A stretch of DNA of 64,000 nucleotides from Streptomyces griseoruber (GTDB lineage Bacteria > Actinomycetota > Actinomycetes > Streptomycetales > Streptomycetaceae). The notes under the pieces are model-generated. The model saw only the letters and a list, made by a program, of their open reading frames with translations. It searched no databases and was not told the DNA's origin. Position numbers and translations under genes: made by a program. The stretch's first letter is position 1, and the number at the start of each line of letters is the position of its first letter. Of the stretch, positions 8,638 to 18,838 are shown in pieces. The stretch spans positions 298,057-362,056 of the forward strand of contig NZ_KQ948770.1 in assembly GCF_001514205.1 (NCBI RefSeq), read 5' to 3'.

Positions 8638-9618
8638 ATGCATGCGATCACGATTCCCGAACCTGGTGGTCCCGAGGCGCTGGTGTGGGACGAGGTCCCC
8701 GATCCCGTGCCCGCCGAGGGCGAGGTCCTGGTCGAGGTGGTGGCCGGCGCCGTCAACCGCGCCGACATCCTGCAACGACAGGGCTTCTACGACCCGCCCC
8801 CCGGCGCCTCCCCGTACCCCGGCCTGGAGTGCTCCGGCCGGATCGCCGCGATCGGCCCCGGAGTCTCCGGCTGGACCGTCGGCGACGAGGTGTGCGCGCT
8901 GCTCTCGGGCGGCGGATACGCCGAGAAGGTCGCCGTCCCGGCCGGACAGCTGCTGCCCGTGCCCGAGGGCGTCGATCTCCGGCAGGCCGCCGCGCTCCCC
9001 GAGGTGACCTGCACGGTCTGGTCGAACGTGTTCATGGTCGCCCAGCTGCGCCCCGGCGAGACCCTGCTCGTGCACGGCGGCTCCAGCGGCATCGGCACCA
9101 TGGCGATCCAGCTGGCCAAGGCCGTCGGAGCCAAGGTCGCGGTGACCGCCGGTACCAAGGAGAAGCTGGAGCGCTGCGCCGAGCTGGGCGCGGACATCCT
9201 GATCGACTACCGCGAGCAGGACTTCGTCGCCGAGCTGAAGGCGGCCACCGGTGGCGCGGGCGCCGATGTGATCCTCGACAACATGGGGGCGAAGTACCTG
9301 GACCGCAATGTCCAGAGCCTCGCCGTCAACGGCCGGCTCGCGATCATCGGCATGCAGGGCGGCATCAAGGGCGAGCTGAACATCGCGGCGCTCCTGAACA
9401 AGCGCGCCGCGATCAGCGCGACCTCGCTGCGGGCCCGCCCGCTCGCGGAGAAGACGGCCATCGTCGCCGCCGTACGCGAACACGTCTGGCCCCTCCTCGC
9501 GGCGGGGCATGTCCGTCCCGTCGTCGACCGGGAGATCCCGATGAGCGACGCGGCCGCGGCGCACCGGGTCGTCGAGGAGAGCGGCCACGTGGGCAAGGTG
9601 CTGCTGGTCGTGCCCTAG
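8638..9618 (+). CDS. NAD(P)H-quinone oxidoreductase, zinc-independent MDR family
   Basis: 326 aa. Medium-chain dehydrogenase/reductase of the quinone oxidoreductase (PIG3-like) type. An N-terminal GroES-like domain contains NRADILQRQG, and the Rossmann domain contains the NADPH-binding HGGSSGIGTMAIQLAK (about residues 143-158). The structural and catalytic zinc ligands of alcohol dehydrogenases are absent. Predicted to reduce quinones or similar electrophiles in the cytosol. The true substrate cannot be read from sequence. Confidence 0.85.
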   Translation: MHAITIPEPGGPEALVWDEVPDPVPAEGEVLVEVVAGAVNRADILQRQGFYDPPPGASPYPGLECSGRIAAIGPGVSGWTVGDEVCALLSGGGYAEKVAVPAGQLLPVPEGVDLRQAAALPEVTCTVWSNVFMVAQLRPGETLLVHGGSSGIGTMAIQLAKAVGAKVAVTAGTKEKLERCAELGADILIDYREQDFVAELKAATGGAGADVILDNMGAKYLDRNVQSLAVNGRLAIIGMQGGIKGELNIAALLNKRAAISATSLRARPLAEKTAIVAAVREHVWPLLAAGHVRPVVDREIPMSDAAAAHRVVEESGHVGKVLLVVP

Positions 9619-9627
9619 CGCGCCGGT

Positions 9628-10431
9628 TCAGGAGCGCCGCAGCCGGAGCGCGGCGAGGCCGAGGCCCAGCCCGAGCCCGATGAGGACCAGTCCGCTGCCC
9701 AGCGGCAGGATCCGCAGCACGGGTCCCTCGGCCCGCTCCCCCGGCGCTGCGGCCGGACCTGCCCCGTCCTGCGGCGCGGAGGCCTGCGGCGCGACGGCCG
9801 CCTCCGGCGGCGACTCGGCTCCGGCGTCGGCGTCCGGGTCGCCTTCGGGCCGGTCCAGCGGGTCACCGGAGCCTTCGGAGTCGCCCGAGCCGCTGTCGCC
9901 GGAGCCCTCGGTGGCACCGGTGCCGTCCGTTCCGTCCACGCCGGCACCGGCCTCCTGGCCCGTGTCGTCCTCGTCCTGCGCCGCGCCCTGCTCCTCGTCC
10001 GGCCGCCCGGGCCGCGCCCGCCCCTCACCGGCCCGGCTCCCGGCCCGGTCGGGGTCGGGGGAGGAGGAAGCGGAGGGGGAGGCGACCGCCACCGGGCCCC
10101 TGCGGTGCGCCGAGCCCCTGTCGTCCGTCGCACCCTCGCCGTGCCCGCCGCCGCGCCGGTCGTGCGTCGGGACACCGCCGTACGACGCTCCGCTCTTGTA
10201 CGTCGATACGGTCCCGTACGACGCGCCGCTCTTGTACGTCGATACGGTCCCGTACGACGAGACGGCCCCGTACGTCGACACGGTCCCGTACGACGAGACG
10301 GCCCCGTACGTCGACACGGCCCCGTACGACGAGACGGCACCGTACGGCAGCACCAGCACCCCCACCGCGCACAACCCCCGCCGCAATCGAGTCACGTCCC
10401 TCAGACTCACACTCCCGCCAAAGCCCCGCAT
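9628..10431 (-). CDS. Repeat-rich secreted or membrane-anchored protein
   Basis: 267 aa, no recognised family. After a short Arg-containing N-terminus and a hydrophobic stretch (LCAVGVLVL) come about five 12-residue repeats of the type YGAVSSYGTVST, then a long acidic Gly/Asp/Glu/Ser/Pro-rich region, then a C-terminal hydrophobic helix (about 235-262) and an Arg-rich tail. This layout suits a surface protein held by a C-terminal anchor. No LPXTG or LAXTG motif is visible. Start uncertain: ATG 10431 has no clear ribosome site and GTG codons at 10410 and 10395 are alternatives. Convergent with the oxidoreductase gene. Confidence 0.6.
   Translation of the reverse strand: MRGFGGSVSLRDVTRLRRGLCAVGVLVLPYGAVSSYGAVSTYGAVSSYGTVSTYGAVSSYGTVSTYKSGASYGTVSTYKSGASYGGVPTHDRRGGGHGEGATDDRGSAHRRGPVAVASPSASSSPDPDRAGSRAGEGRARPGRPDEEQGAAQDEDDTGQEAGAGVDGTDGTGATEGSGDSGSGDSEGSGDPLDRPEGDPDADAGAESPPEAAVAPQASAPQDGAGPAAAPGERAEGPVLRILPLGSGLVLIGLGLGLGLAALRLRRS
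10180..10344. repeat. 36-bp tandem repeats encoding Ser/Tyr/Val motif
   Basis: Four 36-base units at 10180-10215, 10216-10251, 10252-10287 and 10288-10323, plus a partial fifth. Each starts GTACGACG and contains a second GTACGTCG. The period is twelve codons, so the reading frame of the surface-protein gene is kept. Copy number may vary between strains. Confidence 0.85.
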
Positions 10432-10529
10432 ACCGGACTACACCGAACGCGTGCCGTGCGGAAACGGTGGATCTTCCTTCATGGGGGGCACCACGGTGAT
10501 GAGGTGGAGGGGTGCGAGAGAATGGCGGC

Positions 10530-11078
10530 ATGGAGATGCCGAGGAACGAAAGGTCGCCGGAGACCGCCCAGAAGATCCTGGTCGTGGGCCAGGACGGTAT
10601 GGCACTCGGTGGCGTCGACGCCGATGAGGACTCCCGTGAGATCCCGGTGACGGAGCAGGTCGAGCAGCCGGCGAAGGTCATGCGGATCGGCAGCATGATC
10701 AAGCAGTTGCTGGAGGAGGTACGCGCGGCTCCCCTGGACGAGGCGAGCCGGGCCCGGCTGAAGGAGATCCACTCCAGTTCGGTGAAGGAACTCGAGGACG
10801 GCCTGGCGCCGGAGCTCGTCGAGGAGTTGGAGCGGCTGTCCCTGCCGTTCAACGAGGACTCCACCCCCAGCGACGCGGAACTGCGGATCGCGCAGGCCCA
10901 GTTGGTGGGCTGGCTGGAGGGCCTCTTCCACGGCATCCAGACGACCCTGTTCGCCCAGCAGATGGCCGCACGCGCGCAGTTGGAGCAGATGCGCCGGGCG
11001 CTGCCGCCGGGGGTGGGCGGTCACGAGGGGGTCGACGACCCCCGCGCGGGCGGCCGCGCGGGCGGCCCGTACCTCTGA
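10530..11078 (+). CDS. bpa: Bacterial proteasome activator Bpa/PafE
   Basis: 182 aa. ATP-independent activator that forms a ring on the 20S proteasome and opens its gate for unfolded or misfolded proteins. The core EQPAKVMRIG...EEVRAAPLDEASR...LRIAQAQLVGWLEGLFHGIQT is highly characteristic of the family (former DUF2587). The C-terminus GGPYL corresponds to the mycobacterial GQYL docking tail that inserts into proteasome pockets. Start uncertain: ATG 10530 is chosen, with ATG 10536 and GTG 10512 possible. A strong terminator follows. Confidence 0.9.
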   Translation: MEMPRNERSPETAQKILVVGQDGMALGGVDADEDSREIPVTEQVEQPAKVMRIGSMIKQLLEEVRAAPLDEASRARLKEIHSSSVKELEDGLAPELVEELERLSLPFNEDSTPSDAELRIAQAQLVGWLEGLFHGIQTTLFAQQMAARAQLEQMRRALPPGVGGHEGVDDPRAGGRAGGPYL

Positions 11079-11110
11079 GCACAGCGTTTTGCACCGTCGT
11101 AGACGACAAC

Positions 11111-11140
11111 AGGGCCCGGCGTGGAAGCCGGGCCCTTTCT
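11111..11140. terminator. Rho-independent-type terminator after bpa
   Basis: Perfect 10-bp stem AGGGCCCGGC / GCCGGGCCCT (11111-11120 and 11127-11136) with a 6-base loop, followed by a T-rich run on the plus strand. It separates bpa from the convergent kinase gene and may work in both directions. Confidence 0.88.
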
Positions 11141-11162
11141 TCTGCCTTTGCCGCCGGGCGGG

Positions 11163-12800
11163 TCAGGACGCCGGATTGCCCGTCGACACGCTCAGCTCGA
11201 TCTCCGGCACGTCCGACGGGTCGACGTCCGTCCCGGCGGACGGGAACTGGTCCATCACCGCGCCGTCGCCGTAGGTGTTCTCGTCCACGTACTTGATCTT
11301 CATCTTCCAGCCGGCCGCCTGGAAGCAGGCCTTGACCGACTGGATGTACTTGAACTTGAAGTCCGGCACCCGGACCTTGTCGGGGTCGTTGTACGACTCC
11401 TCCGGCTCGGAGCACTCGGTCGACTCGATCGTCTTGGCGGTGTCGGGGCCGCGGTAGCCCGCCGCCTTCGTCGCCGAGGGGGAGGCGCTGGAGCCGCCGC
11501 TGCCGCCCTCGTCGTCGCCGCTGCCGTTGACGGCGAGGCTCATCAGGAACGCGCCCACCGCCACCACGACGACCAGGGCCGAACCGATCACCACCGGCTT
11601 GTTGCCCTTGCCGCCGCCCGGGGGCATCGGGGCCGGGGGCTGCGGCGAGAGGTTGTACGCCGGTGGCGTGGGCGGCCCCTGCTGGTGGCCGTAGGCCGGG
11701 GCGGGCGTCTGGTAGCCGGGCTGCTGCGGGTAGCCGTAGGAGGCGGACGGCGGGGTCGGGGCGCCGTAGGGGTTCGGGGTCGGCGCCGGCTGGTACGGCG
11801 TCTGCACGCTGCCCAGGGGCGGCTGCGGCGTGTTCTGGCCGACCGGCGGGAACACCGCGGAGCCCACACCCGAGCCGCTCTGCACCGGGGTGCCCGGGAC
11901 GATGCTCGGCGGGGCCGGCTGGAGGGAGGCGGCGATGCGCAGGCACTCGTCGCGCATGGCGACGGCGCTCGGGAAGCGGTCGTTCGGGTTCTTCTTCAGC
12001 GCGCGGGCGACCAGCGCGTCCACGGCCGGCGGCAGCGCCCGGTTGATCGAGGAGGGCGCCACCGGCTCCTCCTGCACATGCGCGTACGCGATCGCCAGCG
12101 GCGAGTCCGCGTCGAACGGCAGCCGCCCGGTGACCAGTTGGAACAGCATGATGCCGACCGAGTACAGGTCGGAACGGGCGTCCACGCCCCGGCCCAGGGC
12201 CTGCTCCGGCGAGAGGTACTGCGGGGTGCCGACGACCATGCCGGTCTGCGTCATCGACGTCACACCGGACTGCATCGCGCGCGCGATGCCGAAGTCCATC
12301 ACCTTGACGACGCCGCGCTTGGTCATCATCACGTTGCCCGGCTTGATGTCGCGGTGGACCAGCCCCATCTCGTGGCTGATCTCCAGCGCCGCCAGCACAT
12401 CCGCGGTGATCTTCAGCGCCTTGTCGGCGGGCATCGCGCCCTGCCGCCGTACGTCCTCGTCGAGCACGGAGCCGAGCGGGCGGCCCTCGACGTACTCCAT
12501 GACGATGTACGGCGTCGTCAGGCCGCCCATCTGGTCCTCGCCGGTGTCGAACACCGAGACGATGTTGGTGTGCGTGAGCTTGGCCACTGCCTGGGCCTCA
12601 CGGCGGAAACGCTCGCGGAAGGCCTGTTCACGGCCGAGTTCGGTGTGCAGCGTCTTGACCGCGACCTGACGGTCGAGGACCGAGTCGTAGGCGAGGTGCA
12701 CCGAGGCCATGCCGCCCTGGCCGAGCAGATCGCGCAGCTGATACCGGCCATTGGCCAGCGCCCGCCCCGCGTGCGCGCCCTGGGCGCCGTCCTGGCTCAT
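11163..12800 (-). CDS. Membrane Ser/Thr protein kinase with one extracellular PASTA domain
   Basis: 545 aa Hanks-type kinase. The glycine loop GQGGMASV is at 27-34, catalytic Lys is K49, and HRDIKPGN and DFG follow, with an activation loop rich in Thr/Ser (SGVTSMTQTGMVVGTP). A Pro/Tyr/Gln-rich juxtamembrane region leads to a single TM helix (KPVVIGSALVVVVAVGAF) and one C-terminal PASTA-like module (VRVPDFKFKYIQSVKACFQAAG). PASTA domains usually sense peptidoglycan or lipid II; most PknB homologues have four, so this is a short form. ATG 12800 follows a GGGGGA site. Diverges from a second kinase. Confidence 0.9.
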   Translation of the reverse strand: MSQDGAQGAHAGRALANGRYQLRDLLGQGGMASVHLAYDSVLDRQVAVKTLHTELGREQAFRERFRREAQAVAKLTHTNIVSVFDTGEDQMGGLTTPYIVMEYVEGRPLGSVLDEDVRRQGAMPADKALKITADVLAALEISHEMGLVHRDIKPGNVMMTKRGVVKVMDFGIARAMQSGVTSMTQTGMVVGTPQYLSPEQALGRGVDARSDLYSVGIMLFQLVTGRLPFDADSPLAIAYAHVQEEPVAPSSINRALPPAVDALVARALKKNPNDRFPSAVAMRDECLRIAASLQPAPPSIVPGTPVQSGSGVGSAVFPPVGQNTPQPPLGSVQTPYQPAPTPNPYGAPTPPSASYGYPQQPGYQTPAPAYGHQQGPPTPPAYNLSPQPPAPMPPGGGKGNKPVVIGSALVVVVAVGAFLMSLAVNGSGDDEGGSGGSSASPSATKAAGYRGPDTAKTIESTECSEPEESYNDPDKVRVPDFKFKYIQSVKACFQAAGWKMKIKYVDENTYGDGAVMDQFPSAGTDVDPSDVPEIELSVSTGNPAS

Positions 12801-13174
12801 GTTCCGCGTCCCCCGTAGGCCCTCGAGGCGCCGTCGTCCACCGCCGGGCGTCTCTCTGCCGTTGACTGCCATTGATCGAAAGTGCTATTCCCGGCCAAGT
12901 CTGCCGCAGGGCACTGACACGTCAAGCTCGGTGCCCGTTCCGTGACCCTACGAGAAAGAAGCGTCGCGGAAGCGTTACAGGTGGCTTGCGGCCGGTACAC
13001 AGAATTTGCACGCCGGCAGGTGGTACGGGTTTGATGACCGGTCCGTCTCGGACCGGCGGCGGAGCCCGGCAGGGGCTCATCCAGGACCGGAGGCTTGCGC
13101 GAAGGCTGTAGCGTGACCGACGGAGACCGTAACAACACCGCGCGCACCGCGGGCAGAAACGACGGCGAGGACTG
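12801..13174. other. Intergenic region between two divergent kinase genes
   Basis: 374 bases presumed to hold the promoters of both kinase genes. There is less GC here than in the flanking coding DNA and a short inverted repeat (CCGGTCCGTCTCGGACCGG near 13040). I see no convincing paired -35/-10 elements and no small gene. Confidence 0.5.
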
Positions 13175-14773
<1,599 letters not shown>

Positions 14774-14792
14774 CCGATCGCTTTTTTCAGCC

Positions 14793-14832
14793 ACGCGCGC
14801 GTGACGCCCTTTCCTGGGCATCACGCGCGCGT
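14793..14832. terminator. Hairpin downstream of the kinase gene
   Basis: 12-bp inverted repeat ACGCGCGCGTGA / TCACGCGCGCGT (14793-14804 and 14821-14832) with a 16-base loop that can pair further (GCCC/GGGC). The T-run lies before, not after, the hairpin, so it is not a textbook intrinsic terminator, but it is likely to stop transcription. Confidence 0.6.
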
Positions 14833-15148
14833 AGTGCATTCGGGGGACTCTTCCCGTGACCTGGGTCACCGGGATAACGTGCCCTTGTTCCGGCCCCCTG
14901 CAAGGCTGTGACCAGGAAGAGTTCCCGATTTTGCGAATTTACTTGGAAATCCAAGCAAAAACGCAGGTCAGGAGGGGTTTCACAGAAATGTGGACTACTG
15001 GGTAACGTGCCTGTTGCAGGGCGCTCGCCGGGGCACCTGTCACATCTGTGCCCGTTTTGCCGCACCCACCCTGTGCGGATGCGAAGGCGCAGGTGAGCCG
15101 CACTGGCACCCGGCGAACCCGGGTAGCCGGACCGACGGAGGAGCACAC
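14833..15148 (+). promoter_or_regulatory. Leader region of the second bkd operon with palindrome
   Basis: 316 bases with no gene. An A/T-rich patch (14925-14960), unusual here, contains the palindrome CTTGGA-AA-TCCAAG at 14942-14955. This is a plausible operator or promoter area for bkdA2B2C2, though no protein can be assigned to it. Confidence 0.4.
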
Positions 15149-16327
15149 GTGACCGTGGAGAGCACTGCCGCGCGCAAACCGCGACGCAGCGCCGGAACCA
15201 AGAGCACGGCCGGCAAGCGCACGACCGCAAGGAACGCGCCAGGCACCGACCCCGAGCTCGTACAGTTGCTGACGCCCGAGGGCCAGCGCGTCAAGAACGC
15301 CGAGTACGACAAGTACGTCGCCGGCGTCACCCCCGAAGAGCTCCGTGGCCTGTACCGCGACATGGTGCTCACCCGCCGCTTCGACGCCGAGGCCACCTCC
15401 CTCCAGCGCCAGGGTGAGCTGGGCCTGTGGGCCTCGCTGCTCGGCCAGGAGGCCGCCCAGATCGGCTCCGGCCGGGCGCTGCGCGACGACGACTACGTCT
15501 TCCCGACCTACCGCGAGCACGGCGTCGCCTGGTGCCGCGGGGTCGACCCGACCAACCTGCTCGGCATGTTCCGCGGGGTGAACAACGGCGGCTGGGACCC
15601 CAACGGCAACAACTTCCACCTCTACACGATCGTCATCGGCTCCCAGACGCTGCACGCGACCGGGTACGCGATGGGCATCGCCAAGGACGGCGCGGACAGC
15701 GCGGTGATCGCCTACTTCGGCGACGGCGCGTCCAGCCAGGGCGACGTCGCCGAGTCCTTCACCTTCTCCGCGGTCTACAACGCGCCGGTGGTGTTCTTCT
15801 GCCAGAACAACCAGTGGGCGATCTCCGAGCCGACCGAGAGGCAGACCCGCGTCCCGCTCTACCAGCGCGCCCAGGGCTTCGGCTTCCCCGGCGTCCGCGT
15901 CGACGGCAACGACGTGCTGGCCTGCCTCGCGGTCACCCGCTGGGCCCTGGAGCGGGCCCGCAACGGCGAGGGCCCCACCCTCGTCGAGGCGTACACCTAC
16001 CGCATGGGCGCCCACACCACCTCCGACGACCCGACCAAGTACCGCGCGGACGAGGAGCGCGAGGCCTGGGAGGCGAAGGACCCGATCCTGCGTCTGCGCC
16101 GGCACCTGGAGACCTCAAACCACACGGACGACGGATTCTTCGCGGAACTCGAGGACGAGAGCGAGGCGTTGGGCAGGCGAGTGCGCGAAGCGGTCCGCGC
16201 CATGCCGGACCCGGACCACTTCGCCATCTTCGAGAACGTGTACGCGGACGGGCACGCGCTCGTCGACGAGGAGCGGGCCCAGTTCGCCGCCTACCAGGCG
16301 TCGTTCGCGGACGAGGGGGGTAACTGA
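15149..16327 (+). CDS. bkdA2: Branched-chain 2-oxoacid dehydrogenase E1 alpha, second copy
   Basis: 392 aa, paralogue of the gene at 727-1863 with a longer basic/Ala/Thr-rich N-terminus. ThDP motif: GDGASSQGD followed by QNNQWAIS. Active-site loop residues (TYRMGAHTTSDDPTKYR) are conserved. GTG 15149 is chosen for the GGAGGAG at 15137-15143. First gene of a three-gene operon with the same order as the copy at 0.7-4.2 kb. Two such complexes are known in S. coelicolor and S. avermitilis. Confidence 0.92.
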   Translation: MTVESTAARKPRRSAGTKSTAGKRTTARNAPGTDPELVQLLTPEGQRVKNAEYDKYVAGVTPEELRGLYRDMVLTRRFDAEATSLQRQGELGLWASLLGQEAAQIGSGRALRDDDYVFPTYREHGVAWCRGVDPTNLLGMFRGVNNGGWDPNGNNFHLYTIVIGSQTLHATGYAMGIAKDGADSAVIAYFGDGASSQGDVAESFTFSAVYNAPVVFFCQNNQWAISEPTERQTRVPLYQRAQGFGFPGVRVDGNDVLACLAVTRWALERARNGEGPTLVEAYTYRMGAHTTSDDPTKYRADEEREAWEAKDPILRLRRHLETSNHTDDGFFAELEDESEALGRRVREAVRAMPDPDHFAIFENVYADGHALVDEERAQFAAYQASFADEGGN

Positions 16328-16328
16328 G

Positions 16329-17330
16329 ATGGCTGAGACCTTCAAGGCCGAGACTTCCACAAGCATGGCACTGGCCAAGGCGATCAACGAATCGCTGCGG
16401 CGCGCCCTGGAGACCGACCCGAAGGTCCTCGTCATGGGCGAGGACGTCGGCAAGCTCGGCGGTGTCTTCCGGGTGACGGACGGCCTGCAGAAGGACTTCG
16501 GCGAGAGCCGGGTCATCGACACCCCGCTCGCCGAGTCCGGCATCGTCGGCACGGCCATCGGCCTCGCCCTGCGCGGCTACCGCCCCGTGGTGGAGATCCA
16601 GTTCGACGGCTTCGTCTTCCCCGCCTACGACCAGATCGTCACCCAGCTCGCCAAGATGCACGCCCGCTCGCTGGGCAAGGTCAAGATGCCGGTCGTCGTC
16701 CGCATCCCCTACGGCGGCGGCATCGGCGCGGTCGAGCACCACTCCGAGTCCCCGGAGTCGCTGTTCGCGCACGTCGCCGGATTGAAGGTGGTCTCCCCCT
16801 CCAACGCCTCCGACGCCTACTGGATGATGCAGCAGGCCATCCAGAGCGACGACCCGGTGATCTTCTTCGAGCCCAAGCGGCGCTACTGGGACAAGGGCGA
16901 GGTCAACACCGAGGCCATCCCCGGCGAGCTGCACAAGGCCCAGGTGGCCCGGGAGGGCACCGACCTGACCCTGGCCGCCTACGGCCCGATGGTGAAGCTC
17001 TGCCTGGAGGCCGCGAACGCCGCCGCCGAGGAGGGCAAGAGCCTCGAGGTCCTCGACCTGCGCTCGGTCTCCCCCCTCGACTTCGACTCCATCCAGGCCT
17101 CCGTCGAGAAGACCCGCCGTCTGGTCGTCGTCCACGAGGCCCCGGTGTTCTTCGGCTCGGGCGCGGAGATCGCCGCGCGCATCACCGAGCGCTGCTTCTA
17201 CCACCTGGAGGCCCCGGTGCTCCGGGTCGGCGGCTACCACGCCCCGTACCCGCCGGCCCGCCTGGAGGAGGAGTACCTGCCGGGCCTGGACCGGGTGCTC
17301 GACGCCGTCGACCGTGCCCTGGCGTACTGA
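16329..17330 (+). CDS. bkdB2: Branched-chain 2-oxoacid dehydrogenase E1 beta, second copy
   Basis: 333 aa E1 beta subunit. Shares GEDVGKLGGVFRVTDGL, DTPLAESGIVGTA and PYGGGIGAVEHHSES with the first copy. ATG 16329 lies one base after the bkdA2 stop, behind an AGGGGGG site, so the genes are coupled. Confidence 0.92.
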   Translation: MAETFKAETSTSMALAKAINESLRRALETDPKVLVMGEDVGKLGGVFRVTDGLQKDFGESRVIDTPLAESGIVGTAIGLALRGYRPVVEIQFDGFVFPAYDQIVTQLAKMHARSLGKVKMPVVVRIPYGGGIGAVEHHSESPESLFAHVAGLKVVSPSNASDAYWMMQQAIQSDDPVIFFEPKRRYWDKGEVNTEAIPGELHKAQVAREGTDLTLAAYGPMVKLCLEAANAAAEEGKSLEVLDLRSVSPLDFDSIQASVEKTRRLVVVHEAPVFFGSGAEIAARITERCFYHLEAPVLRVGGYHAPYPPARLEEEYLPGLDRVLDAVDRALAY

Positions 17331-17340
17331 GGAGAGGGTC

Positions 17341-18798
17341 GTGACGACGATGACGGAAGCGTCCGTACGCGAGTTCAAGATGCCGGACGTGGGCGAGGGC
17401 CTCACCGAGGCCGAGATCCTCAAGTGGTACGTCCAGCCCGGTGACACGGTCACCGACGGCCAGGTGGTGTGCGAGGTCGAGACGGCCAAGGCCGCCGTCG
17501 AACTGCCCATCCCCTACGACGGTGTGGTCCGCGCGCTCCACTTCCCCGAGGGCACCACGGTGGACGTGGGCATGTCGATCATCGCGGTGGACGTGTCGGG
17601 CGGCGCGGCCCCGGCTCCCGCCGAGGCACCGGCGCAGGCTCCCGCTCCCGCCCCCGAGGAGAAGAAGCCGGAGGGCTCCGGCCGCCAGCCGGTGCTCGTC
17701 GGGTACGGCGTGGCCGCCTCCTCCACCAAGCGCCGCCCCCGCAGGAGCACCGCGATCCCGGCCCAGGAGCCCGCCGCGGCGGCCGTCCAGTCCGAGCTGA
17801 ACGGCCACGGCACCGCCCCGGCCTCGAAGGAGCGCCCGCTGGCCAAGCCGCCGGTGCGCAAGCTCGCCAAGGACCTGGGCGTGGATCTCACCGCGGTGGT
17901 TCCGACCGGCCCGGACGGCGTCATCACGCGCGAGGACGTGCACGCGGCGGCGGCCCCGCAGACCACGGCTCCGGCAGCCCCGGCCCAGGCGCCCACGCCC
18001 GAACCGGTCAGCCCGGTCAGCCCGGTCAGCCCGGCCGGCCAGGCCCCGGCACCGGTCACCACGCCCGCGCCGGCGCCCGTCGCGTCGTACGACCCGGCCC
18101 GCGAGACCCGTGTCCCGGTCAAGGGTGTCCGCAAGGCGACCGCGGCGGCGATGGTCGGCTCGGCGTTCACCGCGCCGCATGTCACCGAGTTCATCACGGT
18201 CGACGTGACGCGCACGCTGAAGCTGGTCGAGGAGCTGAAGCAGGACAGGGAGATGGAGGGGCTGCGGGTCAACCCGCTGCTGCTGATCGCCAAGGCCCTG
18301 CTGGTCGCGATCCGGCGCCACCCGGAGATCAACGCCTCCTGGGACGAGGCGGCACAGGAGATCGTGGTCAAGCACTACGTCAACCTGGGCATCGCGGCGG
18401 CCACCCCGCGCGGTCTGCTCGTCCCGAACATCAAGGACGCGCACGCCAAGACGCTGCCGCAGCTGGCCGAGTCCCTGAGCGAGCTGGTCTCCACGGCCCG
18501 CGACGGCAGGACGTCCCCCGCCGCCATGCAGGGCGGCACGGTGACGATCACCAATGTCGGCGTCTTCGGCGTCGACACCGGCACCCCGATCCTCAACCCC
18601 GGGGAGTCGGCGATCCTCGCCGTCGGCGCGATCAAGCTCCAGCCGTGGGTCCACAAGGGCAAGGTGAAGCCCCGCCAGGTCACCACCCTGGCGCTGTCCT
18701 TCGACCACCGTCTGGTCGACGGGGAGCTGGGCTCGAAGGTGCTGGCCGACGTGGCGGCGATCCTGGAACAGCCGAAGCGGCTGATCACCTGGGCGTGA
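17341..18798 (+). CDS. bkdC2: Branched-chain 2-oxoacid dehydrogenase E2, second copy
   Basis: 485 aa. Lipoyl domain with modified Lys50 in ETAKAAVE, a long Ala/Pro linker including a PVSPVSPVSP-like repeat, a peripheral-subunit-binding domain starting near PLAKPPVRKLAKDLG, and a catalytic domain with DHRLVDG. GTG 17341 follows GGAGAGGG at 17331-17338; ATG 17350 is a possible alternative. The linker is longer than in the first copy. A strong terminator follows. Confidence 0.92.
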   Translation: MTTMTEASVREFKMPDVGEGLTEAEILKWYVQPGDTVTDGQVVCEVETAKAAVELPIPYDGVVRALHFPEGTTVDVGMSIIAVDVSGGAAPAPAEAPAQAPAPAPEEKKPEGSGRQPVLVGYGVAASSTKRRPRRSTAIPAQEPAAAAVQSELNGHGTAPASKERPLAKPPVRKLAKDLGVDLTAVVPTGPDGVITREDVHAAAAPQTTAPAAPAQAPTPEPVSPVSPVSPAGQAPAPVTTPAPAPVASYDPARETRVPVKGVRKATAAAMVGSAFTAPHVTEFITVDVTRTLKLVEELKQDREMEGLRVNPLLLIAKALLVAIRRHPEINASWDEAAQEIVVKHYVNLGIAAATPRGLLVPNIKDAHAKTLPQLAESLSELVSTARDGRTSPAAMQGGTVTITNVGVFGVDTGTPILNPGESAILAVGAIKLQPWVHKGKVKPRQVTTLALSFDHRLVDGELGSKVLADVAAILEQPKRLITWA

Positions 18799-18805
18799 GA
18801 CGGAT

Positions 18806-18833
18806 ACGGCCCCCGCTCGGCGGCGGGGGCCGT
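18806..18833. terminator. Bidirectional terminator
   Basis: Perfect 11-bp stem ACGGCCCCCGC / GCGGGGGCCGT (18806-18816 and 18823-18833) with a 6-base loop between the convergent bkdC2 and MFS genes. No T-tract. Confidence 0.8.
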
Positions 18834-18838
18834 GACCG

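Noticed and set aside
14781-14832. Hairpin after the second kinase as a textbook intrinsic terminator
   Set aside because: The T-run is upstream of the stem on the plus strand and becomes an A-run on the minus strand.
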